Positions 32,316 through 41,913 of a DNA stretch of 64,000 nucleotides are shown in pieces (the first letter of the stretch is position 1; each line of letters starts with the position of its first letter). The stretch is taken from positions 124,001 through 188,000 of the forward strand of contig CADCXD010000019.1 in assembly GCA_902806575.1 (NCBI GenBank). Direction: 5' to 3'. The translations under genes were made by a program, and so were the position numbers. Origin of the DNA: Jackrogersella multiformis (Eukaryota > Ascomycota > Sordariomycetes > Xylariales > Hypoxylaceae). Below the pieces are notes generated by a model. It ran no database searches, had not been told where the DNA came from, and was given only the letters and a program-made list of their open reading frames with translations.

Positions 32316-33947
32316 ATGCCGAGCACACCCACCGCCGTCTCCGCTCCGGGCAAGGTTCTCCTGGCCGGAGGCTACCTAGTTCTCGACCGCCAGTACACCG
32401 GTCTCGTGTTCGGCTTAAGCGCCCGCATCAATGTCGTCGCCCAGGAGATCAAGACCAGCAAGGGCGTCCAGCTGAGCGAGATCATCGTTGAAAGCCCTCA
32501 GTTCCTCGAAGCTCAATGGCGATACGGATACCATCTTGCTCCCGAAGACGGCGGCATTAAGCTAACCCAACTGCACGTGTAAGTCATGTTTCTCTTTTAC
32601 TAGTTCTCAATTTTATATTCGCATTCCATCGTGTCTCTTTCGGATGTTCTATTATATATTATGAGCATTTATAAACTGCTCACATCACAATGTGCTCACT
32701 GTCATCTTACCTGCATCTACTTCCTAATATCTCATCTTATTTATCACAATGTATTATAAGTATATTAAACATAACCACTACATAACACATATCATCACAT
32801 ACTCATATATCCACAAACTAGCGGCTCAAATATAAGCTCCAACCTCTTCGTCGAGGTCACGCTATCCTACGCCCTCACATACATCACCGCGGCAGGTCAC
32901 CACAAGCCGTCAGATACGTTCGACCCCGTGCAGTTCACCATCCTCGCGGACAACGACTACTACTCACAGCCACACTCTTCTTCTTCGCCGCCTCCTCCTC
33001 CTTCATCATCCTCCCACCCGGCTCGCTTCGTCAAGTTCCCCACCAAGCTCAAGGATGCCCACAAGACCGGGCTCGGCTCGTCCGCGGCGCTCGTCACGGC
33101 CCTCACCGCCGCGCTGCTGACCCATTACCTGCCGCTCTCGGCCTTCGACCTCGCCAGCGCCCGGGGCAAGACCACACTGCACAACCTCGCGCAGGCCGCG
33201 CACTGCGCCGCCCAGGGCAAGGTCGGGTCGGGCTTCGACGTCGCCGCCGCCGTCTTCGGCAGCTGCGTGTACAAGCGTTTCTCCCCGTCGCTGCTGCGCG
33301 ACCTCCCCGAAGTCGGCGCCCCGGGCTTCGCCTCCGCGCTCGCCGCCTGCGTCGACTCCTCCTCTTTCTCCTCCTCTAAGCCGGAGCGCAAGTGGGACAC
33401 CGAAGTGGCCAAGGACGGCGCCGTCATGCCTCCCGGCGTCGCGCTGCGCATGTGCGACGTCGACTGCGGCAGCCAGACCGTCGGCATGGTCAAGCAGGTG
33501 CTCAAGTGGCGCGACGAGACCGACCCGCCCGGCGCGCGCGCGCTGTGGGACGACCTGCAAGCGCGCAACGAGGCGCTAGGCGCCGCCCTGAGCGCCGGCC
33601 GGGTAGCCGATATCGCGACCGCCGTGGCCGCCGTGCGCGAGCTGGTGCGCGCCATGGGCGATCGCAGCGGCGTCCCCGTCGAGCCCGACAGCCAGAAGGC
33701 GCTGCTGGACGCGCTGGCCGCCGACGTCGACGGTGTGTACGCCGGCGTCGTGCCTGGCGCCGGCGGGTACGACGCCCTCGCTCTATTGGTGAGGGACGAC
33801 GAGGCGACCGAGGAGAGGATCAAAGCGTTCTTGCGGGCGTGGAGCGGGGACAAGGGGGGGAAGGTTAGGCTGCTCGATGTCAAGGGCGAGATGGAGGGCG
33901 TGCGGAGGGAGGAAGTTGGGCAGTATGATGGGTGGTTGGTTGCTTGA
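32316..33947 (+). CDS. ERG8: Phosphomevalonate kinase
   Basis: It is 462 residues in two exons: 32316-32578 and 32822-33947. The 243-nt intron (GTAAGT donor, CTAG acceptor) joins LTQLHV to GSNISSNLFVEV in phase. Phosphomevalonate kinase makes diphosphomevalonate in the mevalonate/ergosterol pathway. GHMP-kinase features include the N-terminal SAPGKVLLAGGYLVLD, the ATP loop KTGLGSSAALVTALTAALL, KVGSGFDVAAAVFGSCVYKRF, and a C-terminal VVPGAGGYDALALLV glycine-rich segment. A Ser/Pro run of about 18 residues interrupts the protein just before the ATP loop. Exon 2 is very GC-rich at third positions, which produces long spurious open frames on the opposite strand. Confidence 0.95.
32579..32821 (+). 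other. Intron of ERG8
   Basis: The 243-nt AT-rich intron, long for this window, runs from GTAAGT to CAAACTAG. Its phase was verified by the GHMP frame on both sides. Confidence 0.85.
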
Positions 33948-35125
33948 GGGGAAAAGGGGGGGGCTGCTAGTGTAGCGAGTTTTACTTCTTGAAAGGTAAC
34001 TAACTAACCATATAAAATGAGAATATTCTTTTCTGATTTGATAGATGGATGGATAGCGCTGTTAAGCTGGTGTCGTTGATGATGGGATTTTGAGATGTGT
34101 TATGAGTGAATGGATGATATATACTTCTCTTTTCAACAAGGGGTGTCACTCAGTATAAGGTAGAATATCCATCTAATTACCGTGATAGCAGTGGAAGCCC
34201 CAGTCAGCCCTATAAGTTCTATATCTCGTCTCCTTGTTGATACTTAAGTAGGTATGCGGAATAAATCACATCACTATCGCGAGCTACAAATCTACCACGA
34301 AGAACATCCCCCATACTACGGCACGTCGAGAACACAGGTAATAAAGACCAAGATATGCAATTCATGTATACGTAATCACCGAGAACCCGGCTCCGTGAAA
34401 TTTAGGTACGTATTTGTGCTATGACACGCCGGAGCAGAGCAACAGCTCTCTCGCGGATGGATGGGGAGGAAACCGGGAAATGAGAACCAAAAAAACGCCG
34501 CCCCTCGAACCGACCATGCATGCATATAGCCAACCGACCGACCGACCAGCCGTTCATTAACCCCGTTATTAAAAACCCCGAGACATGATACCTGACGCCT
34601 GGATGTTTTTTTTGCTGCGAAGGAAAGAGACAGAGAAGAAAAAGGGAAGTTAGTACACCGCACCGCACCGCACCGGCATCGTACACCTCCTCTTACGTTA
34701 TCGTCTGTTACCGCGTTGCCGAGTTACCGTTACCGTTTCGTGTTCATTCGTGGGTGGATCGATCGTCCATTAAGGTAGGGTATGTATCTGTCGTGGAAAG
34801 GGAACCGGAGCGAATCATGTGTCAAAGAGACGTGAGACGGCCTACTACAGACCGATTGACTAGGTTCCAACTAGATGCACAGCCTGGGCGCCCTTGTTAC
34901 CGTTACTTAGGGGAAGAGGAATCAAATATGGTCATAGTTGAGATAAGTTGGGTATGGGATGCGCAACACCTGAGACTTCCTGGAGAATATGAGACCATTT
35001 TGGTCTAGGAACAAGATTGCCACGTCTTAATCAACGTTCTGCTTCTTCTTCCTCGTCTGCGCCTCTCATTCGTGCCTGTCCTTACTAATAGACATGTAGC
35101 ATATAGGAGGTGGGTTACAGGTGCC
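33948..35125. other. Intergenic region
   Basis: It holds a short CACCG tandem array (34656-34675). The open frames seen here lack family resemblance and conserved context. Confidence 0.45.
34656..34675. repeat. (CACCG)n short tandem repeat
   Basis: About four head-to-tail CACCG units. Confidence 0.75.
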
Positions 35126-35972
35126 TTAGATGAGGTTCTCAGCGGGTGAGATGGGTGTGCTGGGTGTTATCTGTTGAGTGTTAGTGTCTATACAATAGGT
35201 GAAAGATGAAAAATAAAAACAAGAGAAAGTAAGCTCACCTTCACGACAGGGGCGACAGGTCTAAGGGCCGGCGGGGCAGGTGCCTTGCGGGGGTTGTTGC
35301 CGAAGGACGAAGGATCGGCATTGCCGAAGCGGGATGCCGCGGCCTGCTCCTTCAGCCAGGCGATCCTATTCGAAGGGAAATTTGTTAGCCGTCATCTTCG
35401 GTGCGCTTACGTACTGCTGCTCCTCCAGGACTGCAGGATCGAGGCGATGCTCAGGGAGGCGCAGGATGTACAAAGGCTATTGGGAATAATACGAGTCAAG
35501 GAAAAAAGAAGGTTAAAAAAGGCAAAAAGTAAAAAGCAAAAAGTAGAAAAGTAGAAAAGTAAAAAAGTAAGAATGTAAAAAATGAAGAAAAGAAAGGGAT
35601 GGCTTACTCATCTTCCGAGACACCCGGCAACGAGACGGTCTCGTGCTTGAAGTCGAAAGGCGCCGACTGCGGTAGGTGGTTAGCGATATGTATTCATATT
35701 GTACGAGCAGATCGAAGGTTGGGTTAAATTAGGTAGTCGGCGTCAAGTCTGAGTCTGAGGTACCGTACGTCGGATAGCCAGAATAGGTAACCGACGACGG
35801 AATGCAGGCGGTAAGAGATCATATCGCACATGTAAATTAAAGGTAAGTAAACAAGCATGAAACGTACAATCTGCAGAGGCGACTTCTCGGAGTGAGACGG
35901 CTTAGACTTGACATCGACGAGGCTCTGCAGTCTCGCGATGAAAGCGCGGAAACCACCGATGCAGCTTGCCAT
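35126..35972 (-). CDS. Small CRIB-motif-like protein, four exons
   Basis: Four exons (35868-35972, 35608-35666, 35239-35365, 35126-35170) join in phase to encode 111 residues. The start is MASCIGGFRAFIARL. The exon 1/2 junction creates ISAPFDFKHETVSLPGVSE, which fits the beginning of the CRIB consensus (I-S-x-P-x-x-F-x-H) used by Cdc42/Rac effectors. It continues into EIAWLKEQAAASRFG and a Pro/Ala-rich tail ending PAENLI. Splice sites are GTACGT/CGCAG, GTAAGC/AATAG and GTGAGC/AACAG. CRIB motifs bind GTP-loaded Cdc42; whether this one does is inference, because the usual following H-V-G is replaced by V-S-L-P-G. Intron 2 holds a possible cassette exon (see findings). Cys4 might be lipidated. 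I cannot name an orthologue. Confidence 0.68.
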
Positions 35973-35987
35973 TTTGGCGGTAGCGAC

Positions 35988-36030
35988 GGTGGTAGCGGCG
36001 GTGGTGGTGGTGGTGGTTACGGTGGTAGTA
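35988..36030. repeat. GGT/GGC-rich trinucleotide repeat
   Basis: An imperfect run of GGTAGC, GGTGGT and similar units lies 16 bases upstream of the CRIB-like start codon. Confidence 0.7.
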
Positions 36031-37025
36031 GTAATTAATAGTCGTATTTAGTAGTTAGTGCGCGGGTGCGAATCGGGGAATTTTAATTGCTCGGACGAAA
36101 GTTGGTAATTGAGTTGGTAAATGATGATAAGACGGATGAGTAATGAATGAATAAGGCGACAAAGACGAATGACCAAATTGAAGATGAGACCAGACGGTGT
36201 AAATTCCGAGATAGCGACCGGTCGGGGTTGTGAGCGACGAGCGACGAGGGAAGAGAAGTTGAGATTTGGGATTTGGGGGTTCGTCGTGCACACAAAGAAA
36301 TGAATCAATGCCGCCTGTAGAGGTAATAAGGTAATAGGCTACTAGCTGGAGGTATCCAGGGAATTAAGGTAGGTACCTGTATGGGGGTAATAGGTGCAAT
36401 ACGGTAAGTAATAGTTTAGAGGTAATAGGTGGTAACCTAGATGTAGATAAAGATGAGGTACGACGTAGCCAACCTAAAAAAAACACGGGGCTGAGGAAAA
36501 AATGATTGCGAATGCCCGGCAACGGTTCCAAGGTTGCAAGGTTGTTTAAGGCTCAAATGTCGGTACCAAGGTAGTAAATAAAAATTTGGAAGAATTTGAG
36601 GTTCGAGTTCGAGGTTTTGACGTCGTGGCCGAGTCGGTAATAAAATAGAATTGTAATTGTAATTGTAGTTAATCGTAACTCTAGCCCCAGAATGCTGCAG
36701 CACCTAACCTTAGACGTACATGGGTATACAAAGCAGGTTACGGCGGTAATAGATGGATGTGTGATGATGATGCGTGTGTGTATATGCAGGTACCTAACTA
36801 TATCAAGGCAATCGACGATTGATCAACAATCATGCAAGCAAGAGAAGAAGAAAAAACTACCAAAGACCGAGACTAAGAAGAAGGAAAAGAGAGAAAAAAG
36901 CGGGATTCTCTTTGCTGAAATATTTAATGTTATGTGAATGGACGCATCTCCGTAAGAATCGCCTGCCTGTCTGTCTGTAAATAGTAGGATGAATGGAGAC
37001 GGCGAAGGATGACGGGGAGGAATCG

Positions 37026-37172
37026 TCAATGCACCACAAGCCTCTTTTTCTTAGGGCGGGCGAAGCTGAGGTCAAAGAAAATGCCGTCTTCCAATTTAGT
37101 TGGCCCGGCCCTCTGCAAGTCTGACAGGTCGGTGAGCTGGAGCTGAGCGAGAACACGACAGCCCTGTGAAGA
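37026..37172 (-). other. Possible 3'-terminal exon of an unrecognised gene
   Basis: A minus-strand open segment behind a good acceptor (CTTCACAG, ending at about 37173) reads LAQLQLTDLSDLQRAGP followed by a Phe/Asp segment and a basic ARPKKKRLVVH end before a stop. Its composition is protein-like, but I found no convincing upstream exon, so this is only a candidate. Confidence 0.25.
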
Positions 37173-37390
37173 ATGCACCACGGGATCTTGCTGCTGATGG
37201 ATTAAAAAAGGAGCGGATGTATGTAACGAGATAACTAAGCGGAGCCCGGCTGACTGGCTGAACCTAGAGTGACCGAGTATTTCGATGTCATGAAAAAAAA
37301 AGAATGACAGGTCCGAGTCTAGTTGGAGAGAGAACAGACTCGGATCAGACGAAAGAAGTATCACAAAGAATCGAACATGTGCTGCGCATC

Positions 37391-37422
37391 ATATCGTATC
37401 CTATCGTATCATATCGTATCGT
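37391..37422. repeat. (ATCGT)-type tandem repeat
   Basis: Imperfect ATATCGTATC/CTATCGTATC units are repeated about three times. Confidence 0.7.
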
Positions 37423-37954
37423 AAGAGTTTGGTCTACTTAAAAGAAAAGGGGTTCATTGTCGACAACGGAAGACGCCTTCTTTCAAATACCTACCTACAT
37501 ACACTCATACAACGTACACGTAAGACCACTCGGTCTATGCCAGCTAACACAAGAATAAGATAGCATCGTCACTCCAAATTAAAAGTTGGCATCTCCGGAA
37601 TGTGGCAATTGTCTCTGGCGAACAAGGGGTCTGATAAATAATAAACTTGGAAGGTTAAGGGTCTCGAGAAATAATAATGACATCTCATTCGTAGGATGGA
37701 ATTGGCCCAAGAGTGTTTCGAAACACCGCTCCTTTGAGACACAATCTTCAGCTTGCATAACATACTACTGCCTAGGTAGTTGCCGTTCCGAGCATGCATG
37801 AAACAGGAACAAACACGACCGCATATTGCCAAAAAGGGATGTTCCCACCCAATCCTTCGACGAGACGTCGACCCGCGTCCAAGGGAATAAATGGCCCGTC
37901 CATTCCAGAACACCAAAACCTCCCTTGCCACTATTGGTTCGCATGTCAGCCTAC

Positions 37955-39562
37955 CTACTTCGGGTAGTCCTTGAGATGGTAGCTCTTCAGCTTCACGAAT
38001 TGATCAAAGCCAAATTTGCTTAGAGTGACGCCCTTGCCCGAATTCTTCCAACCTGTCCAGGCAAGATCCTACGTAGCCATCATGTTAGTAACGCGATAAG
38101 TAACTCTCTGCTGAATAAGCACAAAGAGAACCTACCGGACTGGGGAAATCTGCGCGGTTGACGAAGACGGTTCCCGCCTCGACTTGCTCTGCTAACTCAT
38201 AGCCCTTATCCGTGTCTTTAGTCCATATACTAGCCGTGAGGCCAAATTCGCTATCATTCATCAGCTTCACTGCTTCCTCGTCACTCTTGACCTTCATGAT
38301 AGGAATAACTGGGCCAAATGTCTCCTCCGTCATGACCGTCATGCTGTGGTCGACGTCGACAAGGAGAGTTGGCTTGACGAAATTGCCCTTGATCGGGAGA
38401 CTTGAAAATGTTGGGTTCTCCGGCGTCAAGTCCTTCGCGCCTTTGCTCAACGCATCCTTGATGTGAGACTCGATGGCCTCCTTGGAGCGCGTCGAAATGA
38501 CCGGTCCGATTTGGGTCTCTTTGGCTAGAGGATCTCCAACCTTGTAGTCCTTCAGCACCTTCTGGGCGGCCTCGACAAAGGAATCATAAATCTTCTCATC
38601 GACATAAACACGCTCGATAGCACAGCAACTCTGTCCCGAGTTAAAAATCGACCCATCGACTATCTCGGCGGCAGCCCAATCGAGGTCCACATCTCCCCTG
38701 ACAAATGCAGGATCTTTGCCACCAAGCTCCAGACCCACGTTGACAATCCGATCAGCAGCCGCCTTCTGTACTGCTAACCCTCCTGCTACCGAACCGGTGA
38801 AGCAGACCAGAGATATCTTCGGGCTTCGCACTATGGACTCGATCATCAACGGCGAGCCGCAGTGGAAATACTGCAAGACACCAGCAGGCAGCCCAGCTTC
38901 TGTGAATATCTTGGAAAACTGCTCCGCAATCGTAGGAGTTTGAGGAGAAGGCTTGAGGATCACGGTGTTACCAGCAAGCAAAGCTGGTATGAGTGAGTTG
39001 ACCAGGATTAGGTAAGGGTACTGAAGGTAGTTAGTTAAGGTGACTGTGTTATAAGAACAATTTTATTGGATTATCTCACGTTCCATGCGAAAATGACAAG
39101 GACGGGGCCAACGGGGACTTTGCGAATGAACCGTTTGAAACCCTTTTCTGGCTCCCCATCTGTGTCTTTTAGCGTGTCTTCGCTGATCTTGACGAGATAG
39201 TCAGCACGTTTGATAGCCGTCGTGACTGATGCAATGTTAGTTTATGAGACTCTTTCCCTCTCCCTCCCCCGTTGATAATAAGAGACGGCATAACGAGCTT
39301 TACTTTCACCACCGGTATAGGCTATTGGCCGTCCCATCTGGACAGTAAGCTCTTCGGCGAGCTCATCCTTCTTCTGTTCAAGTATTTTCAATGCTTTCTT
39401 CACTATGATCTGACGATCAGTCATCGAAGTCTGCTTCCAACTCTGGAACTTTTCGGCAGCAATCTTAGGGATCTCCTCCAACTCAGACGCCGTGACGCCA
39501 TTGCGTGTCAATATCGGCTCGTTCGTGGTAGGCGAGATAGTAGTAATGACTTCCAAAGACAT
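37955..39562 (-). CDS. NAD(P)-dependent aldehyde dehydrogenase family protein
   Basis: It is 467 residues in four exons: 39304-39562, 39080-39225, 38136-39020 and 37955-38068. Donor/acceptor pairs are GTAAAG/CATCAG, GTGAGA/CTTCAG and GTAGGT/CGTAG, all in phase. ALDH landmarks in order are EELTVQMGRPIAYTGGE, VLVIFAWNYPYL, GNTVILKPSPQTP, FTGSVAGG, LELGGKDP with the general-base Glu, NSGQSCCAIERVYV with the catalytic Cys, ETFGPVIPIM, TVFVNR and KNSGKGVTLSKFGF. These enzymes oxidise aldehydes to acids; the substrate cannot be fixed from sequence, though the compact length resembles succinate-semialdehyde/aliphatic ALDHs. ATG 39562 is chosen because family homology begins there; an in-frame ATG at 39679 would add a hydrophobic 39-residue extension. 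Confidence 0.9.
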
Positions 39563-40053
39563 TGTCTCGAAGTATTGTGATAGATGATAGATGACAGATG
39601 GTAGATGTAACAAGATGAGAGATATAGGACGATAGAAAGTCAAAATTATGGGAATTGACTTATATCTAATGATATCCACATAAGTTCCGATTCGGACTTG
39701 GTTATCACGATTTGTTTGAAGATGAACGTCACTACCTAGATCCTAGGCGATCAAGATTATTATACCATAGGTTAGTGGGGGATCGACAACCCCTCAAAAG
39801 CCCCGGTAAGATTATATTTCTTTGTTTATGAATATATATTTTGCTTATCAGATAATCTTATCGTAAATCTTATCGGTAACTTTCTAGGTCAACTTTACTT
39901 CGTACTCATCTCCATTTTTATTTATTTTTATTTCTTGTCACTACCGAAACCATCAATTGCATCAATTGCTCGACCACTGGAATACCTTAACTTCTAAAAT
40001 ACAAACTTGCCTCAATAGGAACTTTTTCAATTCCAAAGTGCTTAACCCCAGAA
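39563..40053. other. Intergenic region between divergent ALDH and ESF2 genes
   Basis: It is a shared promoter region of 491 bases. No conserved element beyond CTAGATCCTAGG-like sequence was seen. Confidence 0.5.
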
Positions 40054-41040
40054 ATGTCTACGGAGAAAAAGAATAACTTCTTAGACGCCAATGAAAGCGA
40101 AGACGATGGTAGCCAAGGCTATGATTCCGAGGTCGAACAATTACAGAAGGGCGGTCGAATCGCGAAGCGTCGCAAGCTGAGCGACGATGTCGCAAGTGAC
40201 GAAGACGACGAACCTAGCGCCGAAGAGGAAATAGGAGATGACGATGTTATAGAGCAAGAGAATGTCGAAGGAGAAGACGACTCCCATACAAAAGTGGATG
40301 AGGACAAGCCGAAGCCCAAGAAAGACATACAACTAGGATTGCCAGAACTACCAGGTGCCTCACGCCCGCTTACCAAAAAGAACCTGATGGCCACGGAAAC
40401 AGCAGTCAAGAAATCCGGCCTAGTTTACCTCTCTCGCATACCACCATTCATGAAGCCTGCCAAGCTGCGATCTTTACTCGAGCCGTACGGCAAGATCAAC
40501 AGGATATTCCTCACTCCCGAGGACCCGCAGGACCGTTCTCGACGGGTCCGACAGGGCGGAAATAAAAAGCACATGTACACCGATGGATGGGTAGAGTTCC
40601 TAAACAAGAAGGATGCGAAGAAAGCTGTCGATCTACTTAATGCTCGGACTATTGGCGGGAAGAAGAATACCTATTATCGTGACGACATCTGGAACCTCCT
40701 TTATCTGAACGGGTTCAAATGGCACAACCTGACGGAGCAGATCAATTCGGAAATGGCCGAAAGGACAAGCAGAATGAGGGCAGAACTCAGCAAATCGGCG
40801 AAGGAGAACAAGGATTTCGTGAGGAACATCGAGAAGGCAAAGATGTTAGGGGGAATGCAAACCAAAGCAGCAGCAAAGAGAATCAGGGACGATGAGAAAA
40901 CTACAAGCAGTACCTCTGTCGCGACAAGAATATCTGAGGAGTCTAGAAACATGCGGAAGTTCAAGCAATCTTCCGTGGGGAGGAAAGGGGTGGATAAGGC
41001 CCCCGAAGAAGCCAAACGAGTCCTAAGCCAGCTTTTTTGA
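40054..41040 (+). CDS. ESF2: Pre-rRNA-processing protein ESF2 (ABT1 family)
   Basis: This 328-residue intronless protein is a nucleolar 18S pre-rRNA processing factor that binds RNA and stimulates Dbp8 in yeast. The N-terminus is acidic (Glu/Asp-rich, about 1-95). An RRM follows at about 122-215: GLVYLSRIPPFMKPAKLRSL, YGKINRIFLTPED, WVEFLNKKDAKKAVDLLN. After it comes the diagnostic YYRDDIWNLLYLNGFKWHNL and TEQI. A basic helical segment precedes a tail ending KRVLSQLF. ATG 40054 is the first Met. Confidence 0.95.
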   Translation: MSTEKKNNFLDANESEDDGSQGYDSEVEQLQKGGRIAKRRKLSDDVASDEDDEPSAEEEIGDDDVIEQENVEGEDDSHTKVDEDKPKPKKDIQLGLPELPGASRPLTKKNLMATETAVKKSGLVYLSRIPPFMKPAKLRSLLEPYGKINRIFLTPEDPQDRSRRVRQGGNKKHMYTDGWVEFLNKKDAKKAVDLLNARTIGGKKNTYYRDDIWNLLYLNGFKWHNLTEQINSEMAERTSRMRAELSKSAKENKDFVRNIEKAKMLGGMQTKAAAKRIRDDEKTTSSTSVATRISEESRNMRKFKQSSVGRKGVDKAPEEAKRVLSQLF

Positions 41041-41112
41041 GCCCAGCAACAATGATACCCAGAATTTCTACATATGCCTGAAGTTTGAAGTGACAATGTA
41101 CATTGGTGAGAT

Positions 41113-41496
41113 ATGCTAGACCTCGCCACCCTCGTCTGTTATCTACACGGTTACGATAGTCAAGAGTGCCACGAGAAGACGTGGATCAGCCCGAACCGGG
41201 ACGAGGACATCCTCTTCGCCGTTGACGTGATGAGGAACTGCGCCTTCCTGAGCAAGCCCAAACAGCACCAGTATCCTATACCGATCCTCCTACACGTCTA
41301 CGCCATCGCCGCGCTCAGGCCCTTCGCGAGCCGCGCCTACGACCTGAAGCATCACGTGAAGTCGGGGTATAGGGCCCCCAGCACGGAGTCCATCGAGCAT
41401 AAAATGCTGACCCACCTCGGAGGCCGCGACAGGGACGCTCGGGGAAAAGTGGTCCCCGTCTTCAACCCTTACGGGTGTAATGCTCAATCATGGTGA
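41113..41496 (+). CDS. Small orphan protein, 127 residues
   Basis: An ATG directly after an in-frame TGA opens a 127-codon frame with strong G/C preference at third positions, unlike the flanking AT-rich intergenic DNA, which argues for real coding. I recognise no domain. It has two Cys/His-containing segments (YLHGYDSQECHEKTW, NPYGCNAQSW) and a central hydrophobic helix-like stretch (PIPILLHVYAIAALRPF). It starts 72 bases after the ESF2 stop on the same strand and could also be the terminal exon of a longer transcript. Confidence 0.45.
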   Translation: MLDLATLVCYLHGYDSQECHEKTWISPNRDEDILFAVDVMRNCAFLSKPKQHQYPIPILLHVYAIAALRPFASRAYDLKHHVKSGYRAPSTESIEHKMLTHLGGRDRDARGKVVPVFNPYGCNAQSW

Positions 41497-41913
41497 ATCT
41501 ATTCAGATCGGGAGCGGCTGATCGGCTAGTTAGGGCTTCATTGGTAGTCTTGATAGTAGGAGGGAATTGATGAGACTAGCTTTTGATTCTTGTAGGTTAT
41601 TTCTACCCGGGGATATGAACCCCTATTAGTGAGGCGGCCATAGTTGCACAGCCGCGAGAAGTTCATTCAATAGATCTACTTTTGTGTGAAATACAGAATG
41701 CTATTGTCTGAGGTGATCGATTTAGTTTCGTCTTTAACTAAAAGGAGCTTGATCGCCTACCCCTATGGTCTCGCACTTTGAAACCGTATACACTAAGCAC
41801 GCTCAAAGACATGTCGCACAGAACTCGCAATTACTTGATCATCCGTTAATTCATCTAGGTATCTATTTTCCCCATCCCCATTTTCCAGCTACGAACTACA
41901 GACCGGACAAGCA
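41497..41913. other. Intergenic region 3' of NMD3
   Basis: It contains the hairpin GGGG-ATATGAA-CCCC at 41609-41623, which is not part of a tRNA. Nothing else was seen. Confidence 0.5.

Larger units (their letters stand above)
35973..37954. other. Long intergenic region with simple repeats
   Basis: This 2-kb stretch starts with a GGT-rich run (35988-36030) directly upstream of the CRIB-like gene and contains an ATCGT array (37391-37422). One minus-strand segment (37026-37172) could be an exon and is listed separately. The other overlapping open frames are not supported. Confidence 0.45.

Noticed and set aside
33006..33883. Long minus-strand frames opposite ERG8 exon 2
   Set aside because: Antisense shadows of a very GC-rich exon whose plus strand carries clear GHMP-kinase motifs.
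22736..33947. A secondary-metabolite or catabolic gene cluster
   Set aside because: The neighbours (deacetylase, catalase-like, GH125, pantoate ligase, ERG8) share no pathway and there is no backbone synthase or cluster regulator.
36048..36308. Three overlapping minus-strand frames upstream of the CRIB-like gene
   Set aside because: Three frames open in the same AT/TC-biased stretch indicates composition rather than coding; no family resemblance.
41609..41623. GGGG-ATATGAA-CCCC hairpin resembling a tRNA T-arm on the minus strand
   Set aside because: The loop lacks the conserved A at position 58 and no matching acceptor or anticodon stems were found.
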